Under the pieces are notes generated by a model. It worked only from the letters and a program-made list of their open reading frames with translations, had not been told where the DNA came from and did no database searches. DNA of 64,000 nt from Saururus chinensis (lineage: Eukaryota; Streptophyta; Magnoliopsida; Piperales; Saururaceae), in assembly GCA_035235625.1 (NCBI GenBank), contig CP141143.1, forward strand, positions 27,786,592 to 27,850,591, written 5' to 3'. The position numbers and the translations under genes were made by a program. Shown here in pieces: positions 34,901-40,455 of the stretch; position 1 is the first letter of the stretch, and each line of letters begins with the position of its first letter.

Positions 34901-35210
34901 TGTAGTTCAAAACTTTCTCCTCTTAATGCGAATATAAGTGGACTTGCAAGCTATTGTCATGAATCTTATGTTTTTTAACTTCGCAGTTATAAGAGTTTAT
35001 CAAACAATTGTTCTTTGAATTTAAATTAGCGAGTTTCTTATATATAATTTGGGTTTGGTTTGGATGTCTAAATGATGGCAGAATTTGAGTCCACATAAAG
35101 TTACACTTGAAAAAGCAATAAAACTTCTGTCAAGTAAAGATGCAAGACGAACTGGCAGACCCAAAAACCAACCAAAGGTCGAAGAGGCGTTGGATGCAAT
35201 GTTTTTGTAA
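1..35210 (+). CDS. topA-like: DNA topoisomerase I, bacterial type IA (organellar), 3' part, 19 exons
   Basis: Type IA topoisomerase, which relaxes negatively supercoiled DNA through a transient 5'-phosphotyrosine break; in plants this family serves chloroplasts and/or mitochondria. Exons: 1-153, 763-849, 7122-7168, 9608-9714, 9853-9953, 11574-11663, 13835-13921, 14104-14187, 14474-14542, 16046-16105, 16608-16679, 17592-17699, 17795-17871, 19265-19348, 20566-20680, 20782-20871, 34602-34667, 34756-34851, 35082-35210. They total 1722 nt (573 residues plus TAA), stay in one frame and have GT-AG at all 18 introns. Visible motifs: PYITSSLQQDAANKL, GLITYMRTDG (active-site Tyr, codon 826-828), EAHEAIRPT, LEELGIGRPSTYA, a C4 zinc finger (residues 379-408 of the visible part) and C-terminal repeats (about 430-560). 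The N-terminal transit peptide and TOPRIM domain lie outside the window. No frameshift or stop is seen, so the gene looks functional. Organelle location is inferred from the family. Confidence 0.93.
214..706. repeat. Tandem duplication, ~245 bp unit, in intron 1
   Basis: Two diverged head-to-tail copies, about 214-460 and 463-706. Both run from a TTATTTGTTAATAG block through CAAGAGTATGCACCTTTT and ATCAGGTTGCCCTACTATTT to GGACTAAAATCAT. The copies differ by substitutions and small indels, so the duplication is old. It fills most of the 609 bp intron. Confidence 0.85.
763..849 (+). CDS. topA-like: Topoisomerase exon b with active-site tyrosine
   Basis: Acceptor TTGCAG before 763 and donor GTAGGT at 850, both phase 0. 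It encodes 29 residues from LAQKLYEGV to GLITYMRTDGFH. The Tyr of GLITYMRTD (826-828) aligns with the nucleophile of bacterial TopA. An alternative donor at 854 would break the match to the next exon. Confidence 0.95.
1722..2000 (+). pseudogene. LINE-1 reverse transcriptase C-terminal fossil
   Basis: Reading from 1722 gives a decayed match to the C-terminal tail of plant L1-type ORF2. HIDEMTVAEMKILR precedes a stop where the family has a Trp, then come KDHIRYDYIKDLRGV and, after two more degraded codons, RGRPRMP and KELVKKDLV-like residues. At least three in-frame stops are present. Only the 3' tail of the element remains, as expected for a 5'-truncated LINE; I saw no clear poly(A) tail or target-site duplication. 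Confidence 0.6.
2517..3540. other. Unassigned GC-richer stretch inside intron 2
   Basis: More GC-rich and less biased than the surrounding intron, with open frames up to about 90 codons on both strands (for example 2517-2795 on + and 2926-3174 on -). None shows a domain I recognise, none has convincing splice sites, and neighbouring frames do not join. It could be a decayed exon or a host-gene fragment carried in by a transposon; I assign no function. Confidence 0.35.
3540..3850. repeat. Tandem duplication, ~155 bp unit
   Basis: Copies at about 3540-3695 and 3696-3850 share ATCTCAAGGGAA, GTAAAGTYCARTT, CATCATCAYAAGGGTAATA and AGGATTAATAGTAAT in the same order. Confidence 0.7.
5107..5715. repeat. 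Tandem duplication, ~300 bp unit, inside LTR remnant
   Basis: Copies at about 5107-5400 and 5401-5715 share TCATCGATNGGCAACACT, ATTCTTCRTGACATCAATT, TCATCATCAAGAAACATGAT and AACATTAAACAAGGTGTTAA in order. Both begin with a cluster of ATCGAT-type motifs. Confidence 0.88.
6168..6175 (-). promoter_or_regulatory. TATA-like box of LTR remnant
   Basis: TATAAATA on the minus strand, about 400 nt inside the inferred 5' end of the LTR remnant and followed by AGAGGGATC-type sequence. This position matches the TATA box of the LTR at 37542. Inferred from placement only. Confidence 0.4.
7122..7168 (+). CDS. topA-like: Topoisomerase exon c
   Basis: 47 nt between TTTTTAAG and GTGAGC. It encodes ISEEAVRDIQLLVVE plus two bases of an Arg codon and continues directly from MRTDGFH of the previous exon, as in the family. 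Confidence 0.93.
7974..8548. mobile_element. Non-autonomous hAT-like element, 575 bp
   Basis: Terminal inverted repeats TAGGGCTGGGAAAATTC and GATTCCCAGCCCTA, flanked by an exact 8 bp target-site duplication GCTAAAAC (7966-7973 and 8549-8556). Sub-terminal parts are rich in ACCCGACC/GGGTCGGG motifs and include three TTAGGG-like units. No coding capacity, so it depends on a transposase in trans. Related to the element at 28642. Confidence 0.92.
9277..9460. repeat. Tandem repeat, ~46 bp unit, 4 copies
   Basis: Four head-to-tail copies of a unit starting AATATTATCCTATG and containing TCTGTAAAATCATGTTGCTA. The last two are almost identical and the first two carry a few changes. It lies 150 bp upstream of an exon. 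Confidence 0.92.
9608..9714 (+). CDS. topA-like: Topoisomerase exon d
   Basis: 107 nt between ATGACAG and GTAATA. Completes an Arg codon, then encodes FGQNFTATNTKHYKKVKNAQ and EAHEAIRPTNIWRLP; EAHEAIRPT is a type IA signature in the active-site region. Confidence 0.95.
9853..9953 (+). CDS. topA-like: Topoisomerase exon e
   Basis: 101 nt between ATGTCAG and GTATGT. Encodes SMLVGVLDEDSLKLYTLIWS then RTVACQMAPACVNQ. Only 138 bp separate it from the previous exon. The ATG at 9846 is intronic. Confidence 0.95.
9954..11573 (+). other. Intron 5 (1.6 kb)
   Basis: Contains a tandem duplication at 10211-10436. Apart from this and short homopolymer runs around 11310-11340 I see nothing. Confidence 0.85.
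10211..10436. repeat. Tandem duplication, ~110 bp unit, in intron 5
   Basis: Copies at about 10211-10310 and 10325-10436 share TAGATGAYTC, GTGTCCAGGTT-type, CTTTTCTAAATRGTAGAAT and GCATCTTCAGC in order. Confidence 0.85.
11574..11663 (+). CDS. topA-like: Topoisomerase exon f
   Basis: 90 nt, phase 0 on both sides, between GAACAG and GTCTGA. Encodes VQVDMGNAEGISLRSVASKT then GFLGFRAVYK. Confidence 0.93.
11664..13834 (+). other. Intron 6 (2.2 kb)
   Basis: No transposon ends recognised. Around 11779-11845 there is a GAGCTGTAGCTC / GAGCTGCAGCTC self-complementary patch. Open frames on both strands near 12990-13325 are short and have no coding signature. Confidence 0.75.
13835..13921 (+). CDS. topA-like: Topoisomerase exon g
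   Basis: 87 nt between TTGCAG and GTAAGG. Encodes DKETVSIGQNENGEETAQDG then VFTTLCTMK. Confidence 0.92.
14104..14187 (+). CDS. topA-like: Topoisomerase exon h
   Basis: 84 nt between TTTCTAG and GTAAGT. Encodes AGDQLGLGKVEIKQHHTQPP then PRYSEGAL; PPPRYSEGAL followed by VKKLEELGIGRP is a conserved type IA region. Confidence 0.94.
14474..14542 (+). CDS. topA-like: Topoisomerase exon i
   Basis: 69 nt between GCTTAG and GTATTT. Encodes VKKLEELGIGRPSTYAIVIK then VLK. GIGRPSTYA is a hallmark of the type IA core. Confidence 0.95.
14543..16045 (+). other. Intron 9 (1.5 kb)
   Basis: AT-rich. Segments at 14840-14960 and 15110-15230 are somewhat GC-richer and may be repeat fragments, but neither shows ends or a domain I recognise. 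Confidence 0.75.
16046..16105 (+). CDS. topA-like: Topoisomerase exon j
   Basis: 60 nt between GTATCAG and GTATTA. Encodes DRNYVTVKSRVLSPEFRGRM. Confidence 0.93.
16608..16679 (+). CDS. topA-like: Topoisomerase exon k
   Basis: 72 nt between TTCCCAG and GTGAAA. Encodes VSAFLSDHFSEVTDYSFTAD then MENE. Confidence 0.93.
17080..17275. mobile_element. Stowaway-like MITE, ~195 bp
   Basis: The left end CCCTCCGTCCCATATTAATA and the right end, which reads CTCCCTTCATCCGTATTAAT on the reverse strand, form an imperfect terminal inverted repeat of the CTCCCTCCGT type. Inner parts also pair (TAGCTTCATTTG and AAATGGAGCTA). The flanking TA duplication is not clean. Lies in intron 11; related copies are at 35830, 59109 and 59573. 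Confidence 0.75.
17592..17699 (+). CDS. topA-like: Topoisomerase exon l
   Basis: 108 nt between CACACAG and GTAGTT. Encodes LDNISIGRTEWKGLLKDYWT then RFSMYCNRASKVDGRQ, the end of the type IA core. Confidence 0.93.
17795..17871 (+). CDS. topA-like: Topoisomerase exon m (first zinc-finger cysteines)
   Basis: 77 nt between ATTGCAG and GTATTT. Encodes VEKMLEERFGDFLFASLPNK, KRSCP and two bases of a Ser codon. Its Cys is the first ligand of the C4 zinc finger; the second (CPSC) is contributed by the next exon. Confidence 0.93.
17872..19264 (+). other. Intron 13 (1.4 kb)
   Basis: Begins near an LTR-like start TGTTACGACCCAATTTTTGG (17971), similar to the termini at 25916 and 61432, but no partner end or duplication was found. 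A pyrimidine-rich run (about 18360-18490) and the MULE-like MITE at 18980-19194 follow. Confidence 0.65.
18980..19194. mobile_element. MULE-like palindromic MITE, 215 bp
   Basis: Nearly the whole element is one hairpin: the two ~80 nt halves around 18987-19187 are close reverse complements, with repeated AGCCCGGGCTC blocks. Exact 9 bp target-site duplication TATTTATAA (18971-18979 and 19195-19203), the length typical of Mutator-like elements. No coding capacity. It ends 70 bp before the zinc-finger exon. Confidence 0.88.
19265..19348 (+). CDS. topA-like: Topoisomerase exon n (zinc finger)
   Basis: 84 nt between CTTTGAAG and GTGAGT. Encodes CLEGILTFKVSRFGAGYFIG then CDQHPKC plus two bases of a Lys codon. 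It supplies three of the four Cys ligands (CPSC...GCDQHPKC). The acceptor has a weak pyrimidine tract but is the only site that keeps frame and motif. Confidence 0.92.
19349..20565 (+). other. Intron 14 (1.2 kb)
   Basis: Contains an imperfect hairpin at 19776-19874. No other structure recognised. Confidence 0.8.
19776..19874. repeat. Inverted repeat (hairpin), ~40 bp arms
   Basis: The left arm, from TGGTCCACATAGGG through ACATGGTAC to GGGCA, pairs with the right arm TGCCCTCTTTGTACCATGT ... CCCTATGTGGGCTGG. The loop is about 20 nt. It may be the core of a small foldback MITE; no target-site duplication identified. Confidence 0.75.
20566..20680 (+). CDS. topA-like: Topoisomerase exon o
   Basis: 115 nt between ATACAG and GTTGGT. 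Completes the Lys codon, then encodes FIAKTICNENDDDDAVPQKP and DKCFAPKLLGLNPSSNEK: an acidic linker, then the start of the first C-terminal repeat. Confidence 0.93.
20782..20871 (+). CDS. topA-like: Topoisomerase exon p (C-terminal repeat)
   Basis: 90 nt, phase 0 on both sides, between TTTCAG and GTATGT. Encodes VYLKNGPYGFYVQLGDDKKG then GLPKRAPINQ; NGPYGFYVQLG is typical of the C-terminal DNA-binding repeats. Confidence 0.95.
20918..21385. repeat. Tandem duplication, ~235 bp unit
   Basis: Copies at about 20918-21150 and 21151-21385 share AGATGAAAGA, TTAGCATCTTGGGCTGCAAG, AGACCTGG and TTTTTGTRGATGATCTTTA in order. Confidence 0.87.
22495..23405. repeat. Dispersed direct and inverted repeats
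   Basis: 22500-22630 and 23100-23235 are diverged direct copies (GTAGCCATC, CTTAGGAG/ATAGGAGTCAAG, ACCTTGTCAGTCT, GTTTTCT). 23030-23075 and 23360-23405 are inverted copies of an AAATTTATAACAGAAGTA block. The mixture suggests a decayed element whose ends I could not fix. Confidence 0.5.
23690..24880 (-). pseudogene. Ty1/copia pol fossil (reverse transcriptase and RNase H)
   Basis: Read on the minus strand. About 24800 down to 24720 gives RYAQEQGIDYKVAFAPVAKR, the start of the copia RT domain. Near 24600 is ADPLCTWFEKINVTLL; near 24480 FIYVDE, where the RT catalytic motif is normally YVDD. About 23930-23900 reads CWKSMKQT, and 23775-23690 MFCDNKLQLVCPHSVLHEQT then KHIE, typical of copia RNase H. 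Domain order RT then RNase H fits. Several frameshifts and stops make it non-functional. The rest of the element probably continues beyond the solo LTR inserted at 25916. Confidence 0.8.
25916..30413 (-). mobile_element. Solo LTR, 4.5 kb (Ty3/gypsy chromovirus-like)
   Basis: Starts TGTCACGACCC, ends AGATGTTACA, and is flanked by the exact 5 bp duplication TCTTC (25911-25915 and 30414-30418). No gag or pol sequence and no second LTR copy inside, so a solo LTR is likely; a non-coding full element is possible. Minus orientation is inferred from the TGTAACAT right end and from homology of 30230-30285 with the LTR remnant at 4482-6572. GC-rich parts at 28390-28640 and 29560-29760 flank a hAT insertion. 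Inserted into an older copia element. Confidence 0.85.
28642..29560. mobile_element. Non-autonomous hAT-like element, 919 bp, nested in solo LTR
   Basis: Ends TAGGGTTGCAGATTGGG and TTTTCCCAGCCCTA, with an exact 8 bp duplication GCCAGCAC (28634-28641 and 29561-29568). Sub-terminal GGGTCGGGTC / GACCCAACC motifs match the element at 7974. No coding capacity. Confidence 0.92.
30419..31700 (-). other. Probable 5' region of the interrupted copia element
   Basis: On the minus strand, 30520-30419 resembles a copia gag start (VVKFTGAGFNWMLKN-like). A TATA-type sequence CCTATATAAACAC lies at about 30712-30724 on the same strand, as expected for a 5' LTR promoter. LTR ends and primer-binding site could not be located. 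Inference from position relative to the pol fossil. Confidence 0.4.
31952..32016. repeat. (AC)n/(TA)n compound microsatellite
   Basis: About 14 AC units (31952-31980), then TA repeats with CTAT interruptions up to 32016. Confidence 0.95.
32101..33131. mobile_element. Foldback element, ~420 bp inverted arms
   Basis: The left arm (about 32101-32535) and right arm (about 32700-33131) are diverged reverse complements. Examples: AGGACCAAGGAAAATA pairs with TTTCCCTTGGTCTTG, ACCAGCCTTGATGAGCGGGT pairs with ACCCACTCATCAAGGCTGG, and TTTGATGGTGGCCTAC pairs with GTAGAACCACCATCAAA. The loop is a TA/CA microsatellite. No clean target-site duplication and no coding region. Confidence 0.8.
32571..32692. 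repeat. Degenerate (TA)n/(CA)n microsatellite, loop of foldback element
   Basis: About 120 bp of TATA/CACA alternation with TATACACATG-type periodic interruptions. Confidence 0.9.
34602..34667 (+). CDS. topA-like: Topoisomerase exon q
   Basis: 66 nt between TTGTCAG and GTATGA. Encodes VKDVDSITLEDALELLRYPV then TL, directly continuing PKRAPINQ from the other side of the 13.7 kb intron. Confidence 0.95.
34756..34851 (+). CDS. topA-like: Topoisomerase exon r (C-terminal repeat)
   Basis: 96 nt between TTTACAG and GTGATC. Encodes GKHPEDDRPVVLKVSKFGFT then VRHRRTIASVPK; the VSKFGFTVRHRR stretch is a second C-terminal repeat. Confidence 0.95.
35082..35210 (+). CDS. topA-like: Topoisomerase last coding exon
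   Basis: 129 nt after TGGCAG, ending in TAA at 35208-35210. Encodes NLSPHKVTLEKAIKLLSSKD, ARRTGRPKNQPKVEE and ALDAMFL. KVTLEKAIKLLSSKDARRTGRPK is the usual basic end of the plant protein; the last ~10 residues are species-specific. Confidence 0.95.
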   Translation, partial: NLSPHKVTLEKAIKLLSSKDARRTGRPKNQPKVEEALDAMFL

Positions 35211-35829
35211 CGAGGAATCTAATTGCTTCATTGTTCTAAATTTTGTTTTCTTATCCGGCGGAACTTTAATATTTTTATTATAGAGGCTTTAGGGTCGTTG
35301 CTGGTCAACTTTGAGAAAGTTGTTCTCCTAGAATTTTGATGTATTCATGTAAACGCACATGTATATAGTCATTTTAAATGTAGTAATTTTAATTATTCTT
35401 TCTCTAACTGAATATATTGAGGGAGGCTGGGTGTTTTACTAATTGAGAGAATGGGATTGTACATTTTCGAATTGTAGGGATTCATTGAGAACAAATACTA
35501 TGAGCATGTTTAAGAAGGCGGCCTACTTTTTGTTAGTAATTAGGTTTGAGGTGTAAGCTCCTTAATTTTTGTATCTAAGTAATTTTTACGCTTTAATAAT
35601 GAGAAACAAAGGATTAAAAAATATTATTTCATGTATTAGGCCTACCTTGAAAATATGAAAATGCCAACGCAGCTTGCAACCAGTAATGCCCTCTTGATGT
35701 TATTATTGATGGTATGGGCCCTTTGTGAGCTCCATGTCAGGTCACACATGCCATCAATTGAGCACCATGTAGGTGCTGATGACTCAGCGTGCCACTAGCA
35801 CTATTCTACCATGTATTTATTACTTTATA
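35211..35829 (+). other. 3' flank of the topoisomerase gene
   Basis: Presumed 3' UTR in the first ~200 bp (AT-rich, TTTTATTATAG-type runs), but no clear AATAAA signal, so the cleavage site is not fixed. Nothing else recognised. Confidence 0.5.
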
Positions 35830-36021
35830 TTCCTTCCATTTTATATTAATAGTTACATTTAAAAAAATAATAATTTTTATTAAATGATAAAGCCTAAGGG
35901 AAAATAAGCTTATGATGCTTTTTTTAAGTACTTAATCACTTAATTTGAAAAAATGGAGCTATTAAAATAAAACAAATCATTTTTTGCTAAATGTAGTTAA
36001 TAATTTCGGATGGAGGTAGTA
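35830..36021. mobile_element. Stowaway-like MITE, ~190 bp
   Basis: Left end TTCCTTCCATTTTATATTAA and right end TAATTTCGGATGGAGGTAGT form imperfect inverted repeats. Interior AAAATAAGCTTATGATGC and AATGGAGCTATTAAAATA match the copy at 17080-17275. Confidence 0.7.
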
Positions 36022-37243
36022 TAATTAAGACTATTAAAACACAAAATTTGAGGTCTCTTGCCTTTCTTTGGAGTTAAAAGTGATTCATTATGAACTAGAT
36101 TTTTGGTGCTATAGTTGTAGTTATTCTTTCTGTGGCAACTTGTGATACTTGGGGGCAAAGTTAGTAAGTAACATGAGCAACCCCTTGTAGTTAGTTAATG
36201 GAAGAGGAGCAATCAAAAGCCTATCTGTTGTCATTGCAAGATTTTATACTAGTGTGCAAGAAAATCCTTATTTATATGTTGTAGAGAAAAATGCCTCCAA
36301 GCAAGCTTTGTGTATGGCTCATGTTTTGTCCAACCAAAACCCAGTTGGGAGGGTTTGTGGGGTAGATTAGTGAGTTGTATATCATTATCCGTTTTAATAG
36401 GAGTTATTCAGGTATGATTGCGTTGTTTTTTCGGAATGATCCTTTTAAAGGTACATGTCTTTTCTGTTTCCTCAAAATGCCACTAGGAAATACCATGAGT
36501 CAATGGAGAATAATCCTAGGAGGTATATGGATGGAAACTAACTGCTCTTTTTTGTTTTGGATAACATGGGAGAGGTGAAGTAATCTTGTAAACCAAACAA
36601 GCCAAAAGACGAAGGTGTAATATTTTTTACAAGCAGCATAATTCACATACTTGGAATGCAGACACTATATTATCATGATACCCAAATACAATATGCCTGT
36701 ATTCCAACTTATACTATGTCATCGAGAAGCTAACATACTTGGTGTTTGTAATCATATCTATGTTCTTTTGAAAATTATTCCTCATATGATCAAACAAATA
36801 GAATTTGATGCCACCTTAAGATTTGTTCCTACGTTCTTGAAATTAATCATTGAATTTATGCTATTAAAAAATTAAGAGCTTTTTACACATTACCTGGATG
36901 GAGATGAGGTATTTTTGGATCACCTAGATTTTTTCAAAATATTGCCTACTTTTACATTATTTTTTAACCAAAGTACCCTCCCCTTTATGTGCAATACCAC
37001 CAAAAGTCCTCTCTCCCCGCCTCACATTAATGCCTCATTGTTCAACAATAAGGTGCCTCCTCCACTTCGGCAAACAAATCCTCCTCTTCTTGTAGCCAGT
37101 TCCTCCCTTTTTTCCTATTGTTGCTAAGCCACGTTCTCTACCTCTCTTCTTCCCACTGCCAGGTTGCAACTCCTTCTCCTCTGTCTCAGATTTGCTATAG
37201 GGTTGTGTCGCCCTCACCTTTGCCCATATATGTCATTGGGCCT
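36022..37243. other. Intergenic, nothing recognised
   Basis: Open frames up to ~75 codons only, without family resemblance; a pyrimidine-rich part occupies 36960-37230. Confidence 0.7.
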
Positions 37244-37467
37244 TGTGACACCCCATATTTTTTCCATGTAAAAATATAATCTTTTCTTTTCAAATTTTCT
37301 ATCCTCCCCAAAGGCAGCCATCGACATGTTGGTGTTCGTGTTGGTAAACAATAGTTTTAACTGTTAGTAGGCATCAATGTGTTGATGGCTGCATCGGTAA
37401 ACTGTAAGTTCATTTGTTTCTGAAATCATGGGAAGTTATGCGGTTTCAAATTCTTTGAGGTGGTTAC

Positions 37468-37475
37468 ACCCTATT
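37468..37475 (+). promoter_or_regulatory. TATA-like box of outer LTR
   Basis: CCTATTTATAGGGAGG about 225 nt after the inferred LTR start. Assigned by position and consensus only. Confidence 0.4.
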
Positions 37476-37949
37476 TATAGGGAGGAGATCTTGGAGTTTT
37501 AGGATTTTGGGACATTTCGGTGAAGTCTAAGCGAGAATGGGTGTAAGATCCCTGATCTTAAACCCGTTTATTTTAATTATTATTTATCGATTAATGTGTG
37601 GTTAAAGCGTTTTCTGATTTATTCTGTGGTTTCGAAAATAAATGGTATTTTTTATGGTTTTAATCAAAATCAACTTTATAATTATTGGTTTTAAGTGATT
37701 TTGGGTCAAATTTGAATTTTTGGGATTTTTCTGAATTTTCACTAATTTTCTGAAAATTAGGGTTTGGCGGGACCCCTGTGGGCCCCACCGTCGAAATTTG
37801 GGTTTTTGGACCAAATTAACCTAGACATCAACACAAGCCTTCATAAAAATTTTCATAATTTTCCTAGGCTCAATTCGTGCTCAAATAGCCAAAATACCCA
37901 TTTTTCTATTCATACCCCACTAATTACCCATGTACACCCTAAACCCTAC

Positions 37950-37957
37950 TATAAATA
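37950..37957 (+). promoter_or_regulatory. TATA box of solo LTR
   Basis: CTATAAATAG about 408 nt after the LTR start, the usual place of the U3 promoter. Confidence 0.55.
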
Positions 37958-38631
37958 GAATGACCTGAGTCATTTTCATTTTGGGAATAGGCTAAGAAAG
38001 GGAGGTTAGGCCTAATTCCTCAATTAGGCCCGGATTAGAAGAGTTTAAGGTATGTTTACTCTAATTAAGCCTTAAAACCTAGATTTTCTCCTAATCCTTT
38101 TTAAATCTTTCGTTTCCCCTTTATTTTAATTCATTTTTAAACATCAAAACTACTGATTTGCATATTTACTTTAAACCCTAGATCTAAAAATCCGATTTTT
38201 ATGTTCAACAAGCCCTAGATCTAAGTTTTTCATTAGGGTTTTCTATGTTAAATCGGTTTTAATGGAGTTAATTTAAACTCTGTCTTTGTAAGGTTTTCAA
38301 GAAGGGTGACTATCAAATCGAAGCCTAATTAAGGGATAAGGTAATGGACTTTCGAAATTTCAGTCTTCCTATGGTAAAAATCTCAATTTTGTGGTTTATT
38401 TGAAGTGGATTTACTTGATTTAGTGCTTTAATGACGAGATTAGTAAATGGTAATCTTTTATCTCGATTTCTTAGGGTTTTATCTTATTATGATGTAGATT
38501 AGCTTTCTGGAAGGTATGGTGGAATTTTAATGGCATTTGAGTTGTTAGATGAAGATTTTAAGATTTATCAATGGAGTTTCGGTTTGAAAATTTGAAATGA
38601 AAAAGATGACCAAAACTGCTTTGTTGGCATT

Positions 38632-38803
38632 AGAACGGCCTTGCAGGGCGTTCGAACGGCAACACTACAGTTTTGGCACTTTTCCTGTGTAGCCGATCGA
38701 ACAGCCTTGTAGGGCGTTCGAACGACAACACTACAGTTTTGACATTTTTCCTATTTAGCAGATCGAACGGCCCTATAGGGTGTTCGAACGGCTACACTGC
38801 AGA
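38632..38803. repeat. Tandem repeat, ~63 bp unit, ~3 copies
   Basis: Each unit has GAACGGCCTTGCAGGGCGTT-type sequence, then CGAACGGCAACACTACAG and TTTTGRCAYTTTTCCT. The GATCGAACGG and GTTCGAACGGC parts are themselves nearly palindromic. Confidence 0.9.
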
Positions 38804-39767
38804 ATTTGACAATTTTATGTATGTTGCTTATTTCGACATATCTACTTCAAAATATCATTTTATGATTATGTGGAGTGTTTTGATCTATAATAAGCTACTT
38901 GAAGAACATTCTTTTGATGTTTTGAAGTTGTGGTATATATTTAGAGTTATGTGGAATGGCTTGTGGTTGGATATCAATGTTGGAATTGCTATCTTGAAGT
39001 TATGAGTGGTTGATTCTCTATGGTTAAATATATTTTCAGTAGAGCTACAACATACTAATGGACTGATATGTTATGATAGGATGTGGTTAAATGATGTGTG
39101 AATGTTAGTGTTATGCCTTGACTAAAGTATGAAGTGAATGATCTTATATATGTTTAGCTTGTGGTTAGGCTTTGACTTGAGTTATAATTTCAAGGGTTCT
39201 TCTCCTATGATTTTCGTTGGAATTCATGATTAGATGTTAATGCACATGTGTAGTGTGATGGTGAGTTAATTACAGGCATGTTGATATACATTGAGGTAAG
39301 TGCTTCTACTATGTACACACACACACATGTAGGGTTTAATGATGATGATGAGGTTTGCTATTATGATTATGAATGATGCATAAAGGGCTGATGAGAGCAC
39401 TTATCATGAATTAGGATTCATGAATGCCTTGCCCACGTATGTACCATGTTGCATGCATCATGAAAATGGATTTCCAATTGAGGCTTTATCGAGATTAATC
39501 GAATTTGATCGATTGGATGCAATGTGGTAAAATTGCGTGTCAGATTAATCGGTCGTGGCTTAATCGAAACTTGATTGGTCCAAAAGACATATTTTGATTT
39601 AAGTTCCTTTGTGGAACATGTGCACTCCTCGGGTTGAGTCGAGTCAAAATGAGATTATATGAGGACAAGTCGTATACTTGTTGTAGTTGAGATTTATTTA
39701 TTGAGAATAGTCACATCTAGACACTGAGCACCCAAAGTGGTATGCCTTCGTGCACTGACTACTATGT

Positions 39768-40055
39768 GTTCTAGGTTCCCTATGTGGGAATTTGGACTCT
39801 CCCCACCGCAGAGATGTCCTTAGCGAACACCCTGCTCTAGGTTCCCTACGTGAAATTTGGACGTTCTTCACCAGAATTGTCTTTAGTGAGCAGACCTGCT
39901 CTAGGTTCCCTTTGGGGAATTTGGATTTCCCGTGTGGATTATCCTTGGGGAGCAGAGGGGCTGACTACCCCTACATCTTGGTTTCTCTTATGGAATTCGG
40001 ACTATGTCCTGAGCAGGCAATGCCCCAGGTTTCCAGTTAGGAAATTTGGACCACA
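39768..40055. repeat. Degenerate tandem repeat, ~60-70 bp unit, about 5 copies
   Basis: Recurrent CTAGGTTCCCTNNGTGGGAA / TTTGGAC blocks separated by diverged spacers such as TCCTTAGCGAAC and TCTTTAGTGAGC. The open frames here are a by-product. Confidence 0.75.
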
Positions 40056-40111
40056 TCCAGCCTTGCGACAATGATTGTGTTTACTCCTTGATGGAGGCAT
40101 TCTCTAATTAT

Positions 40112-40282
40112 GTTGATGCATGACCTGAAATGTATGTTAGAGATACATCTCATGCAGGTTTATATGATATTGATGCATGATCTGAAATGTATGTTAGAGA
40201 TACATCTCATGCAGGTTTATATGGTGTTGATGCATGATCTGAAATGTATATGAGAGATACATCTCATGCAGGTTTATATGAT
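40112..40282. repeat. Tandem repeat, 57 bp unit, 3 copies
   Basis: Copies at 40112-40168, 40169-40225 and 40226-40282, each starting RTTGATGCATGAYCTGAAAT and ending CATGCAGGTTTATATGRT; only a few substitutions. Confidence 0.95.
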
Positions 40283-40439
40283 GTGAATGGCACTATGTGA
40301 ATTATACACTATGATGCAGGTTTAGGTGATGTGTATGTGTGATCAGAAAATGATACATCTTGTCAAGTATTGATATGAAATTGTTATATCACTATGCCGT
40401 CGTGGTTCTAATCATTATAGTTATATCAAAAACCATTGC

Positions 40440-40455
40440 TGAGTTGTTAAACTCA
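40440..40455 (+). other. LTR hairpin TGAGTT-GTTA-AACTCA
   Basis: 6 bp stem with 4 nt loop, followed by CCCC, 480 nt before the LTR end. Equivalent hairpins lie at 53059-53076 (minus), 62693-62710 and 42220-42236. Confidence 0.7.

Noticed and set aside
38632-40282. CRISPR-like or protein-repeat array
   Set aside because: Plant LTR context; units are contiguous tandem repeats without unique spacers.
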